Source: CAYVRJ01 sp964453645 (lineage in GTDB: Bacteria > Bacillota > Clostridia > Christensenellales > JAWKQI01). Taken from it: 64,000 nucleotides of DNA. The translations under genes were made by a program, and so were the position numbers. The stretch's first letter is position 1. Each line of letters starts with the position of its first letter. The notes beneath the pieces are model-generated. The model did not search any database. It had not been told where the DNA came from and saw only the letters and a list, made by a program, of their open reading frames with translations. The stretch spans positions 62,001 through 126,000 of the forward strand of contig CAYVRJ010000005.1 of the NCBI GenBank assembly GCA_964453645.1, given 5' to 3'. Shown here one piece after another: positions 32,840 to 40,583 of the stretch.

Positions 32840-33577
32840 ATGGTAAACACGTTGTCGGTTAAAGAAGAATTGGCTCATATAAAAAAGACGGGGGAGTGCT
32901 GCGCCTTAGCGGAGCTCTACGCCTATGCGTTGGGGGACAAGTGTGCGGACGAGATGGTTCACAAGCGCCAGATCGCACTGATTAAGAAACTATCCCACGA
33001 TCCCGTTGCACATGAGTGCTGCAAGGGTGCGTTTCTTCGGGGTGCCTTTTTACTCTGCGGGGTGATCACACCCCCCGAAAAGGGGTACCACTTGGAGTTT
33101 TCTATAAAAACGCCTGAGTTTGCGTATATTTTACAAGAACAGTTGAATTCTTTTGGGTTTCATGCTAAAATAGTTCATAGGCGAACGAATTTCGTCGTGT
33201 ATATTAAGGAATCAGAAAAGATTTTAGAGTTCTTGTCCCGTGTCAAGGCCCACAGCGCCGTGCTTCAACTCACCGACACGATACTGCTCAAAGAAATACG
33301 CAATCAGGCAAACCGTGCCGCCAACTGCGACGAAGCAAACGTTTCAAAAACTTTAGACGCTGCGTTTGCCCAGTTGAGCGCCATTCATCGAATAGACGAA
33401 ACCGTTGGGCTACACTCCCTGCCCGAACCCCTTAGGGTTGTGGCCGAACTGCGTTTGAAAAACCCCGAAGCCACTCTCAGCGAACTCTGCGACCTATACG
33501 ACGGTGAAATCACCAAATCGGGTATGAATCACAGGTTTAGAAAAATACTTTCTATAAATGAAAACAAGGGGGAATGA
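32840..33577 (+). CDS. whiA: Shortened WhiA DNA-binding protein
   Basis: A 245-residue WhiA, against about 315 in relatives. The C-terminal HTH domain is intact (IDETVGLHSLPEPLRVVAEL to ITKSGMNHRFRKI), as are the second half of the LAGLIDADG-like domain (CKGAFLRGAFLLCGVITPP) and the NRAANCDEANVSKT linker. By comparison with my memory of B. subtilis WhiA, about 70 residues from the first LAGLIDADG half, after CCALAELYAYAL, are missing. WhiA affects division and chromosome segregation. The ribosome-binding site is weak. It ends overlapping ATG 33574. Confidence 0.9.
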   Translation: MVNTLSVKEELAHIKKTGECCALAELYAYALGDKCADEMVHKRQIALIKKLSHDPVAHECCKGAFLRGAFLLCGVITPPEKGYHLEFSIKTPEFAYILQEQLNSFGFHAKIVHRRTNFVVYIKESEKILEFLSRVKAHSAVLQLTDTILLKEIRNQANRAANCDEANVSKTLDAAFAQLSAIHRIDETVGLHSLPEPLRVVAELRLKNPEATLSELCDLYDGEITKSGMNHRFRKILSINENKGE

Positions 33578-33579
33578 AC

Positions 33580-33843
33580 ATGCAGTACAAAAAATTAATT
33601 ATGTCAAGTCCCGACGGACTCAATGCAGCAAATGCACAAGTACTGGTTAAAGTTGCATCGGGGTTTTCTGCCCAAATCCATTTGGAAAAGGGAAATAAGA
33701 AGATCAATGCCAAGAGTATTATGGGCATCCTGTCCTTGGGTGTCAAGTACAAGGACAACCTGTTGGTATTTATCGACGGCAACGACGAAGACAAAGCCAT
33801 GATGGCCATTGAGGATATTTTCGAGGCAGGCTTTAAACTCTAA
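33580..33843 (+). CDS. Crh-like HPr paralogue without the PTS histidine
   Basis: An 87-residue HPr-fold protein. With ATG 33580 (GGGGG seven bases upstream) the numbering matches HPr exactly: position 15, the phosphorylated His of HPr, is Asn (DGLNAANA) and Arg17 is Ala, while the regulatory Ser46 is kept in NAKSIMGILSL. It cannot take phosphate from enzyme I but could be phosphorylated by HPr kinase, like B. subtilis Crh (Gln15). Its place after rapZ-whiA is the crh position in Bacillus. Role as a CcpA co-regulator is inference. Confidence 0.88.
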   Translation: MQYKKLIMSSPDGLNAANAQVLVKVASGFSAQIHLEKGNKKINAKSIMGILSLGVKYKDNLLVFIDGNDEDKAMMAIEDIFEAGFKL

Positions 33844-35111
33844 TGTCGTTCTTTAACTCTTTTAAAAATGCTCCCCTCGCTCAGCGCATGCGCCCCAGCA
33901 CCCTGGAAGATTTTCTGGGGCAGGAGCACATCGTGGGCGAGGGGACTCTTTTACGCCGGGCAATCGTTGCAGACCGGCTCACTTCCTCCATCTTCTTCGG
34001 CCCTCCGGGCACGGGAAAGACCACCCTTGCCCAAATTATTGCCGCAACCACCCGCTCCCACTTCGTTTCGTTAAACGCTGTTTCATCGGGGGTAAAGGAA
34101 ATTCGAGAAGTAATTCAAAAGGCCAAGAGTGAATTGGAGCTTTTTGAAAAATCCACCTATGTATTGCTGGACGAATGTCACCGCTGGACAAAGGCTCAGA
34201 GCGACTCCATCCTGCCCGCACTGGAGCACGGGCACATTCGCTTTATCGGCTCCACCACCGAAAACCCCTTCATCGCCATGACACCGGCGATCGTTTCCCG
34301 GTGCAGAATCTTTCAATTTGTACCCTTAACCATCGAACATATACTCCACGGTTTAAAAAGAGCATTGCAAGACCCGCAGGCTGGTTTTGGCAATTTATCA
34401 ATTGATATAGACGAAGAAGCCCTGTGGCACATTGCCAATGTGGCAAACGGGGACATCCGCACCGCCCTCAACGCACTGGAACTTGCGGTGCTGTCCACCC
34501 AGGAGCAGGAGGGCAAGATACACATCACCCTCTCTATTGCCGAAGATTCCATCCAGCGCCGTGCCCTGCGCTGCGACGACGAAGAGTATTACAACATGCT
34601 CTCCGCCTTTTGTAAGTCCCTGAGGGGTTCGGATCCGGATGCAGCACTGTTTTGGTTTGCCCGGCTGATCACGGCAGGGGTGGATCCCCGGCTCATCGTT
34701 CGGCGCATGATCGCCCACGCATCCGAAGATGTGGGCCTTGCCAACCCCTCGGCACTTTCCCAAACGGTTGCTGCGGCACACGCCCTTGAGTTGATCGGCA
34801 TGCCCGAGGCCAGGCTCAACATTGCACAGGCCATCATCTTTATTTGCACATCCCCCAAATCCAATTCGGTGGTGATGGCGGTGGACGGTGCCTTTGCCGA
34901 TGCGGAGCAGGCACAGCAAATTCCCGTGCCCAAGCATTTGTGCGACACCCACTATCGGGGTGCAACCAGCCTTGGCAACGGGCAGGGGTATCAATACCCC
35001 CACGACTTTAAAAACCACTATGTGCCCCAGCAGTATCTGCCCGACAACCTGCTGGGCAAAAAATATTACGTTCCCTCGGACATGGGGTATGAAAAGAAGT
35101 TTAACGGTTGA
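33843..35111 (+). CDS. rarA: Replication-associated recombination ATPase RarA/MgsA
   Basis: A 422-residue AAA+ ATPase of the clamp-loader type acting at stalled forks. N-terminal RMRPSTLEDFLGQEHIVGEG, Walker A GPPGTGKTT near 58, Walker B LLDECHRW (usually DEIHRF), sensor GSTTENP, and the C-terminal MgsA tetramerisation domain ending NHYVPQQYLPDNLLGKKYY. The ATG overlaps the TAA of the HPr gene (TAATG). Confidence 0.96.
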   Translation: MSFFNSFKNAPLAQRMRPSTLEDFLGQEHIVGEGTLLRRAIVADRLTSSIFFGPPGTGKTTLAQIIAATTRSHFVSLNAVSSGVKEIREVIQKAKSELELFEKSTYVLLDECHRWTKAQSDSILPALEHGHIRFIGSTTENPFIAMTPAIVSRCRIFQFVPLTIEHILHGLKRALQDPQAGFGNLSIDIDEEALWHIANVANGDIRTALNALELAVLSTQEQEGKIHITLSIAEDSIQRRALRCDDEEYYNMLSAFCKSLRGSDPDAALFWFARLITAGVDPRLIVRRMIAHASEDVGLANPSALSQTVAAAHALELIGMPEARLNIAQAIIFICTSPKSNSVVMAVDGAFADAEQAQQIPVPKHLCDTHYRGATSLGNGQGYQYPHDFKNHYVPQQYLPDNLLGKKYYVPSDMGYEKKFNG

Positions 35112-35124
35112 AAAAACGTTTCTC

Positions 35125-35153
35125 TTGTGTAAATTGCAAAACTGTACTATAAT
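35125..35153 (+). promoter_or_regulatory. Candidate promoter of panT-coaX
   Basis: TTGTGT (35125-35130), 17 bases and a perfect TATAAT (35148-35153); transcription would begin about 15 bases before the ATG. The -35 is weak. Confidence 0.55.
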
Positions 35154-35176
35154 GGTCATAATTTGGGGGTGAGATG

Positions 35177-35770
35177 ATGAAAGCTCAAAAACTGACCTTC
35201 ATGGCCGTACTGGTGGCGATTACGGTCATTTTTGCGTTGACACCGCTGGGGTATCTGACAGTGCCGCCAATTATCATATCGTTTATGTGTATACCCGTGG
35301 TGGTGGGCACCTTGCTCTTGGGCTTGCGCTTTGGCTTGTTCCTAGGGTTACTATTTGGTGCATCCAGCTTTTTTTTGGCACTCACTTCCGACGTGTTGGG
35401 CCAATTTCTCTTGGGCGTAAACGTGCCTTTAACCATTGCTGTGATTTTTCTTCCCCGGCTGCTCATCCCCGTATCGGTGCACTACGTGTCCAAGGTACGC
35501 CTGTTTGAAAGCAAGCGATATCTGGACTACGCAGTTTCGGCCTTTGCCGGTTCCCTCACCAATACCGTTGGGTTTCTGGGGCTTTTATATGGTTTGTTTG
35601 GCAGCAGCCTCATCGGCTCGGGGTTGTTTGGCCCCCTTCCCGAAGGTGTGCTGGGGGTTATTGCGGGCGTTGGCATTGCCAACGGTCTGCCCGAAGCCGG
35701 AGCAGCACTCTTGCTGTGCCCACCCATTGTGATGGCGTTAAAAAAGATTGTGAAGATGAAAAAGGTGTAA
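35177..35770 (+). CDS. ECF transporter S component, probably pantothenate (PanT)
   Basis: A 197-residue membrane protein with about six helices and the S-component look (KLTFMAVLVAITVIFAL, a Gly-rich VVGTLLLGLRFGLFLGLLFG). It gives substrate specificity to an ECF energy-coupling module, whose A and T subunits are not in the window. The next gene, three bases on, is a pantothenate kinase, which strongly suggests pantothenate. ATG 35177 is preferred over 35174 for spacing from GGGGGTG. Confidence 0.82.
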   Translation: MKAQKLTFMAVLVAITVIFALTPLGYLTVPPIIISFMCIPVVVGTLLLGLRFGLFLGLLFGASSFFLALTSDVLGQFLLGVNVPLTIAVIFLPRLLIPVSVHYVSKVRLFESKRYLDYAVSAFAGSLTNTVGFLGLLYGLFGSSLIGSGLFGPLPEGVLGVIAGVGIANGLPEAGAALLLCPPIVMALKKIVKMKKV

Positions 35771-35773
35771 CAC

Positions 35774-36538
35774 ATGATATTTGTCTTAGACGTTGGCAAC
35801 ACCAACATCAAATGCGGACTTTTCAACGGGGGTAACCTGTGCCGCTCTTGGCGGTTGTCCACCAATATGGAGCTCACTTCCGATGAATACGGCATCAATA
35901 TCGTATCCATCTTCAACCACATTCAGGTGAAACCAACGCTGGTAGAGGGTATTATCATTTCCTCGGTCATACCGTCCATCAACTATACCCTAGAGCACAT
36001 GTGCAGAATTTATTTCGGCAAAACCCCGCTGTTTGTCAGCTCAGAAATTGAAACCGGGCTGACCATACGATACGACAACCAAAAGGACTTGGGCACCGAC
36101 AGAATTGTCAACGCCGTTGCCGCATATAGAACCTATGGAGGCCCCTGCATCATTGTGGATTTCGGCACCGCCACCACCTTTGGTGCGGTTTCAAAAGACG
36201 CAGAGTTTTTGGGGGGATGCATCTGCCCAGGTTTAAAAATATCCACCGAAGCCCTCACCCGCAACGCCGCAAAGCTGCCCAGAGTGGAACTCTTGCGCCC
36301 CGAAGGGGTGATTTGTACCAACACGGTTTCTGCCATGCAGGCGGGTATCATCTTTGGGTATGTGGGGCAAGTGGACTACATCATCAATAAAATGAAGGCC
36401 GAAGTTTCAAAAAGTGCCAAAGTGGTGGCCACCGGGGGTATTTCCAACTTAATTGCGCACGATGCCAAGAGTATCGACGAGGTAAACCCTCTCTTAACCC
36501 TCTTTGGCCTCTACTACTTATATGAGAAAAATTCTTGA
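35774..36538 (+). CDS. coaX: Type III pantothenate kinase
   Basis: A 254-residue ASKHA-fold kinase for the first step of CoA synthesis. The phosphate loop is DVGNTNIKCGLF; other motifs are YDNQKDLGTDRIVNAVAA, IIVDFGTATTFGAV and GGCICPGLKIS. Length is typical. It pairs with the S component upstream for uptake and trapping of pantothenate. Confidence 0.96.
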   Translation: MIFVLDVGNTNIKCGLFNGGNLCRSWRLSTNMELTSDEYGINIVSIFNHIQVKPTLVEGIIISSVIPSINYTLEHMCRIYFGKTPLFVSSEIETGLTIRYDNQKDLGTDRIVNAVAAYRTYGGPCIIVDFGTATTFGAVSKDAEFLGGCICPGLKISTEALTRNAAKLPRVELLRPEGVICTNTVSAMQAGIIFGYVGQVDYIINKMKAEVSKSAKVVATGGISNLIAHDAKSIDEVNPLLTLFGLYYLYEKNS

Positions 36539-36554
36539 GAAGGAGTTATACTGA

Positions 36555-37826
36555 ATGAACGAAATTAAAATAGCCATACTGGGTCTGGGTACCGTGGGCT
36601 CCGGAGCCTACGAGGTGATTGAGCGGGAGGCCAGCAACATCGCCCACCGGGACGGCATTCACTTATCCGTGAAGAAAGTCTTGGCCCTCAATTATTCCAT
36701 CCCTGTGCCCGAAGAAAAAAAGGCAGCAAATTTAGAAGAAATATTAAATGACCCCGAAATAACCATCGTGGCAGAATTGATGGGTGGCATTGAACCTGCC
36801 AAGAGTTTTATACTGCAATGTTTGCAGGCGGGTAAGACGGTGGTGAGCGCAAACAAGGAGCTGATCGCCCGGCACTGGCCCGAAATCGAAGCAGTGGCCA
36901 AGGCCCACAACACGGGTTTTTATTTTGAAGCCAGCGTAGGCGGGGGCATACCCCTGCTCCGCACCATTATGGATTCACTCAACGCAAACTCCATTCAGTC
37001 TGTGATGGGTATTATCAACGGAACTACCAACTATATCCTCACCAAAATGACCGAAGAGGGCGGTACCTATGCAGATATTTTAGCCGAAGCCCAGAAGTTG
37101 GGGTACGCCGAGGCGAACCCGGACAGCGATGTGCTGGGCTGGGACGCCATGTATAAACTCTCCATCATGGCCTCCATTTGCTTCCACGCAAAGGTGCCTG
37201 TGGAATTCGTGTACAGCGAGGGTATTACTGAAATCTCTCAGGAAGATATAAAGTACGCACGGGAATTGGGTTATGTGATTAAACTGCTGGCCATCGGCAA
37301 GAAGCAGGGCAACCGCATTGAAGCACGGGTGCACCCAACCATGATCCCCGCCACCCATCCCTTAGCCAGCGTGCGGGGTTCCTTTAACGCCGTGTTTATC
37401 AAGGGAAATTATGTGGACGACGTGATGCTCTATGGCCGGGGTGCGGGGAAACTGCCCACAGCATCGGCTGTTGTGTCCGACATCATCTGGGCGGCAAAGA
37501 CCGCCGAGCACAAGTATATGTCCTTCCAAAACGAAAACAACGTGCCGGGCAGCTTAACCTTTGAAAACGATTGGAGGTCTGCTTATTATCTGCACATCGA
37601 GGCAATGGATAATCCGGGTGTACTGGCTAAAATTGCCGGGGTGTTTTCCAAATATGGGGTGAGCGTGTCCTCTGTCATTCAAAAGGGCAGGGGGGGAGAG
37701 TTTGTGCCGTTAATTTTCGTCACCCACACAGCTCACGAAATTGCCATTAAAAGTGCGGTCAACGATATTAAATATTTGAGCGAAGTGATCAATGTAAAAA
37801 ACGCCATTCGGGTGGAAAACGAGTAG
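36555..37826 (+). CDS. hom: Homoserine dehydrogenase
   Basis: A 423-residue NAD(P)-dependent enzyme of the aspartate pathway that leads to threonine and methionine. Rossmann motif LGLGTVGSGAYEVI, catalytic-domain FEASVGGGIPLLRTIMDSL and NGTTNYILTKM, then a C-terminal ACT domain (about 345-423, AMDNPGVLAKIAGVFSKYGV) for feedback by threonine. AAGGAG precedes the ATG. Confidence 0.97.
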   Translation: MNEIKIAILGLGTVGSGAYEVIEREASNIAHRDGIHLSVKKVLALNYSIPVPEEKKAANLEEILNDPEITIVAELMGGIEPAKSFILQCLQAGKTVVSANKELIARHWPEIEAVAKAHNTGFYFEASVGGGIPLLRTIMDSLNANSIQSVMGIINGTTNYILTKMTEEGGTYADILAEAQKLGYAEANPDSDVLGWDAMYKLSIMASICFHAKVPVEFVYSEGITEISQEDIKYARELGYVIKLLAIGKKQGNRIEARVHPTMIPATHPLASVRGSFNAVFIKGNYVDDVMLYGRGAGKLPTASAVVSDIIWAAKTAEHKYMSFQNENNVPGSLTFENDWRSAYYLHIEAMDNPGVLAKIAGVFSKYGVSVSSVIQKGRGGEFVPLIFVTHTAHEIAIKSAVNDIKYLSEVINVKNAIRVENE

Positions 37827-37835
37827 GAGGTTCCC

Positions 37836-38180
37836 ATGATTTTTACTGAAAACGATTTTTTAAATGAAGTGCGGGAAAATATGCGGGGAGGAGAGGGCAG
37901 TGCCCACTTGACGTTCCTCTTACCCGGCAAGGATGTAACAAACCTGCGGTTGTTTTCCCTCATTACCCTGGACAAGGGTTGCTCCATCGGGGAGCACGTC
38001 CACGAGGGGGAAGCGGAAGTATTTTATGCCCTGTGCGGCAGCGGCACCGTTGTAGACGACGGCACCCCCCGACTGCTGAATCAGGGGGATTGTCACCTGT
38101 GCGAGAGTGGTCACACCCACGCATTAAAAAATGAAAACGACGAGCCTTTTGTGGTGTTAGCGGCAATTATCACCGAATGA
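37836..38180 (+). CDS. Small cupin-domain protein
   Basis: A 114-residue single cupin. The metal-site motifs are EHVHEGEAEVFYALCGSG (two His and Glu) and the later HTHALKN. Function is unknown; such proteins bind small metabolites or act as isomerases. AGGAGG lies before the ATG, nine bases after hom. The last 24 bases overlap the opposite-strand membrane gene. Confidence 0.88.
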   Translation: MIFTENDFLNEVRENMRGGEGSAHLTFLLPGKDVTNLRLFSLITLDKGCSIGEHVHEGEAEVFYALCGSGTVVDDGTPRLLNQGDCHLCESGHTHALKNENDEPFVVLAAIITE

Positions 38181-38831
38181 CGACCGAAAGGCATCGCAAA
38201 CGCGTTCGCCAATTCGTTCGCCAATCCGTTCGCCAATACGGCTGTCAAACCCACACCCGCCTCGGCTGTCGAATCCGCCTCGATCGTAGCCGCTTCGGTT
38301 GTCGAATCCGCCTCGATCCCGATCGCAGCCGTTCCGGCCGTCGAATCCGCCTGAACGGGGTTCAAACCGGCCATCCCGGCATTCCCCTAGGCGAGGTTCC
38401 CGATAGGGTATTTCACCTGCGCGGGTTTCGGGGAAACAGCCGCTATAGGCAAGCCGCATGCAACCAAACAGGCTGAGAGCCAGATAAATTGCGGCTGCCG
38501 TGGTGAAAAATATAAAGAATTCTTCAGCAATCAGGTTGCCGATTACCAATAAGTACAGTGCTGCAGAAAATATGGTGATCATTGCGGCTACAAGTGTGCC
38601 CGGCAGACATTCACAGACTGCCAGCCGCGCGTGGCAGCAGCAATTGCACGTGATCCGTTTTAAGATGATGTACAGTGCGATGCCGAATGCTATGAGCGCA
38701 AAGATTGCCAGTGCGATGATGAACGGCATGAAACCCGTGAACACCGCAAATGCGCGGAGCAGGGCAAATGCCAAACCCAGGAATATACTCAGGAGCAGCA
38801 GCCCGATGTTTACTCTGGTATAGCAATTCAT
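38157..38831 (-). CDS. Membrane protein with Arg/Gly/Asp repeat tail
   Basis: A 224-residue protein with four hydrophobic helices in residues 8-125, two Cys-rich loops (ITCNCCCHARLAVCEC), and a low-complexity C-terminus built on GFDxRxGxDR units followed by GERI repeats (RIGERIGERIGERV). I do not recognise the family; the tail may bind nucleic acid or acidic polymer. AAAGGAGGTG lies before ATG 38831. At its 3' end the coding repeats overlap the cupin gene by 24 bases. Confidence 0.7.
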   Translation of the reverse strand: MNCYTRVNIGLLLLSIFLGLAFALLRAFAVFTGFMPFIIALAIFALIAFGIALYIILKRITCNCCCHARLAVCECLPGTLVAAMITIFSAALYLLVIGNLIAEEFFIFFTTAAAIYLALSLFGCMRLAYSGCFPETRAGEIPYREPRLGECRDGRFEPRSGGFDGRNGCDRDRGGFDNRSGYDRGGFDSRGGCGFDSRIGERIGERIGERVCDAFRSSFGDNCR

Positions 38832-39001
38832 GTTTGCACCTCCTTTTAGGTGTACTTTCGTGTAACAGGTATTACAACGAAGAAAACGAAAGCCCAGCTT
38901 TCGTATACATTATTTTATGCACACTGAGGAACAATTGTTAAAGACGTGGTTTGTTTCTGGGCAGCGCCCTGCAATAAACTATTTTATTAAGGAGTATAGA
39001 T

Positions 39002-39844
39002 ATGCAGCAAAAGAGAGTTTTGGCAGTACACGACATTTCCTGCGTGGGCAGGTGCTCCCTCACAGTGGCACTGCCCATCATATCCGCCGGTGGCGTGGAG
39101 TGTTCCGTTCTTCCAACGGCAGTACTGTCCACCCACACAGGGGGTTTCACAGAATTTACCTACCGGGATCTCACCTCCGACATCAATCCAATCGCCAAAC
39201 ATTGGAAAAACCTTGGCCTCACCTTCGATGCCATCTACACCGGTTTCTTGGGTTCCTTTGAACAAATTGAACTGGTTAGCCATTTGTTCGACAACTTCTG
39301 CCACGAAAACACCATCAAACTCGTAGACCCAGTGATGGCGGACAACGGCACGATATACCCCATCTTCCCCGATGAATTCCCCGATGGCATGAGGAAACTG
39401 GTGGAAAAGGCCGATATCATCGTGCCCAACTTAACCGAGGCGTCCCTGCTGTTAGGTCAAACCTATGTGGAGAGCGGTTATTCAAAGGATTATATTTTTG
39501 ATTTACTCACCAAACTTTCAAAACTTGGCCCCAAGCAAGTGGTGCTAACGGGAGTGAGCTTTGATGAACAAGAGTTAGGTGCAGCGTCTTTAACCGCAGG
39601 AAAAACGGAGATGCACGTTGCCATGAACCGGAAGATCCAGGGGTATTACCACGGCACCGGGGATGTGTTCGGCAGTGCACTGCTGTGCGCTGTGATGAAC
39701 GGCTTATCCCTTGAAAAGAGTGTGGAAACGGCTGTAAACTTCACCGTCTCCTCTATCACCGCCACCGGCACTCATGCAGATATTCGCTACGGCGTTAACT
39801 TTGAATCTTGTCTGGGAGAACTGATACACGCCATAAAAAAATAA
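39002..39844 (+). CDS. Pyridoxamine/pyridoxal kinase
   Basis: A 280-residue ribokinase-fold kinase of the PdxK/PdxY group that phosphorylates B6 vitamers. Features are AVHDISCVGRCSLTVALPII, VDPVMADNGTIYPIF and VPNLTEASLLLG, and the C-terminal catalytic GTGDVFGSAL (Asp base). AAGGAG precedes the ATG. The 5' gap (38832-39001) holds a GCAGCGCCCTGC fragment of the composite repeat at 38959-38971 and a CGAAAGC/GCTTTCG hairpin at 38887-38903. Confidence 0.9.
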   Translation: MQQKRVLAVHDISCVGRCSLTVALPIISAGGVECSVLPTAVLSTHTGGFTEFTYRDLTSDINPIAKHWKNLGLTFDAIYTGFLGSFEQIELVSHLFDNFCHENTIKLVDPVMADNGTIYPIFPDEFPDGMRKLVEKADIIVPNLTEASLLLGQTYVESGYSKDYIFDLLTKLSKLGPKQVVLTGVSFDEQELGAASLTAGKTEMHVAMNRKIQGYYHGTGDVFGSALLCAVMNGLSLEKSVETAVNFTVSSITATGTHADIRYGVNFESCLGELIHAIKK

Positions 39845-39857
39845 GGGAGGATACCAC

Positions 39858-40583
39858 ATGCAGTTGACCATCCTTGGGCGAAATGGCCCCTTTCCCGCAC
39901 CGGGGGGTGGGTGTAGTTCCTATTTGTTGCAGACGAACGCCGCAAACATCCTATTGGATTGCGGTTCGGGTTGCCTTTCCAACTTGCAGCGCTACGCCGG
40001 TTTAACGGATATATCGGCTGTGGTGCTCTCTCACTTGCACTACGACCACATGGGAGACATGCTGCCCCTCAAGTACGCCCTGTCGGCCTATACCAAGTTT
40101 GGCCTAAAGTTAAACAAACTGCCGGTGTTCCTACCCAGCGAACCCGCCAACGTGTTTGCGCACCTGTCCGACTGCGAAAACTTTGAACTGATCCCCATTG
40201 AGGACGGTATGACGGCTAAGGTGGAAGACGTATTTTTAACCTTCTGTGCCATGACCCACCCCGTTCCCTGCTTTGCCACAAAAGCCGTGTGCGAAGGTAA
40301 AGTGTTTGTATATTCGGGGGATACCAACTATAACGAAAGTCTGGTGCCCTTTGCCGAGGAGTGCGACACGCTGCTGCTGGATTGTGCCATCCTCTCCAAG
40401 GATCACAAGGCCAATGCCCCCCACTTAAGTGTGCTGCAAGCGGGAGACGTGGCCAGAGGAGCGGGAGTGAAGCGGCTCATCGCCACCCACCTGTTCCCCC
40501 ACTACAGCGAAGAGGAAATCTTAGCTGAGCTGGACTTCGAGCGTGCACAACTGGCCGTGGAGAACACCACCCACGAAATTTAA
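39858..40583 (+). CDS. RNase Z-like metallo-beta-lactamase hydrolase
   Basis: A 241-residue MBL-fold protein with the metal motif SHLHYDH near residues 58-64, MTHPVPCFA, SGDTNYN and the C-terminal ATHLFPHY. It resembles the YhfI/RNase Z-like group rather than the ComEC C-terminal domain. The ATG follows GGGAGG. comEC begins directly after its stop, which makes a shared transcript certain but a shared function only possible. Confidence 0.88.
   Translation: MQLTILGRNGPFPAPGGGCSSYLLQTNAANILLDCGSGCLSNLQRYAGLTDISAVVLSHLHYDHMGDMLPLKYALSAYTKFGLKLNKLPVFLPSEPANVFAHLSDCENFELIPIEDGMTAKVEDVFLTFCAMTHPVPCFATKAVCEGKVFVYSGDTNYNESLVPFAEECDTLLLDCAILSKDHKANAPHLSVLQAGDVARGAGVKRLIATHLFPHYSEEEILAELDFERAQLAVENTTHEI

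Noticed and set aside
34398..35159. Long open frame of 253 codons on the minus strand
   Set aside because: It lies wholly antisense to rarA, whose motifs are intact; the His/Gly-rich composition is typical of a shadow frame.
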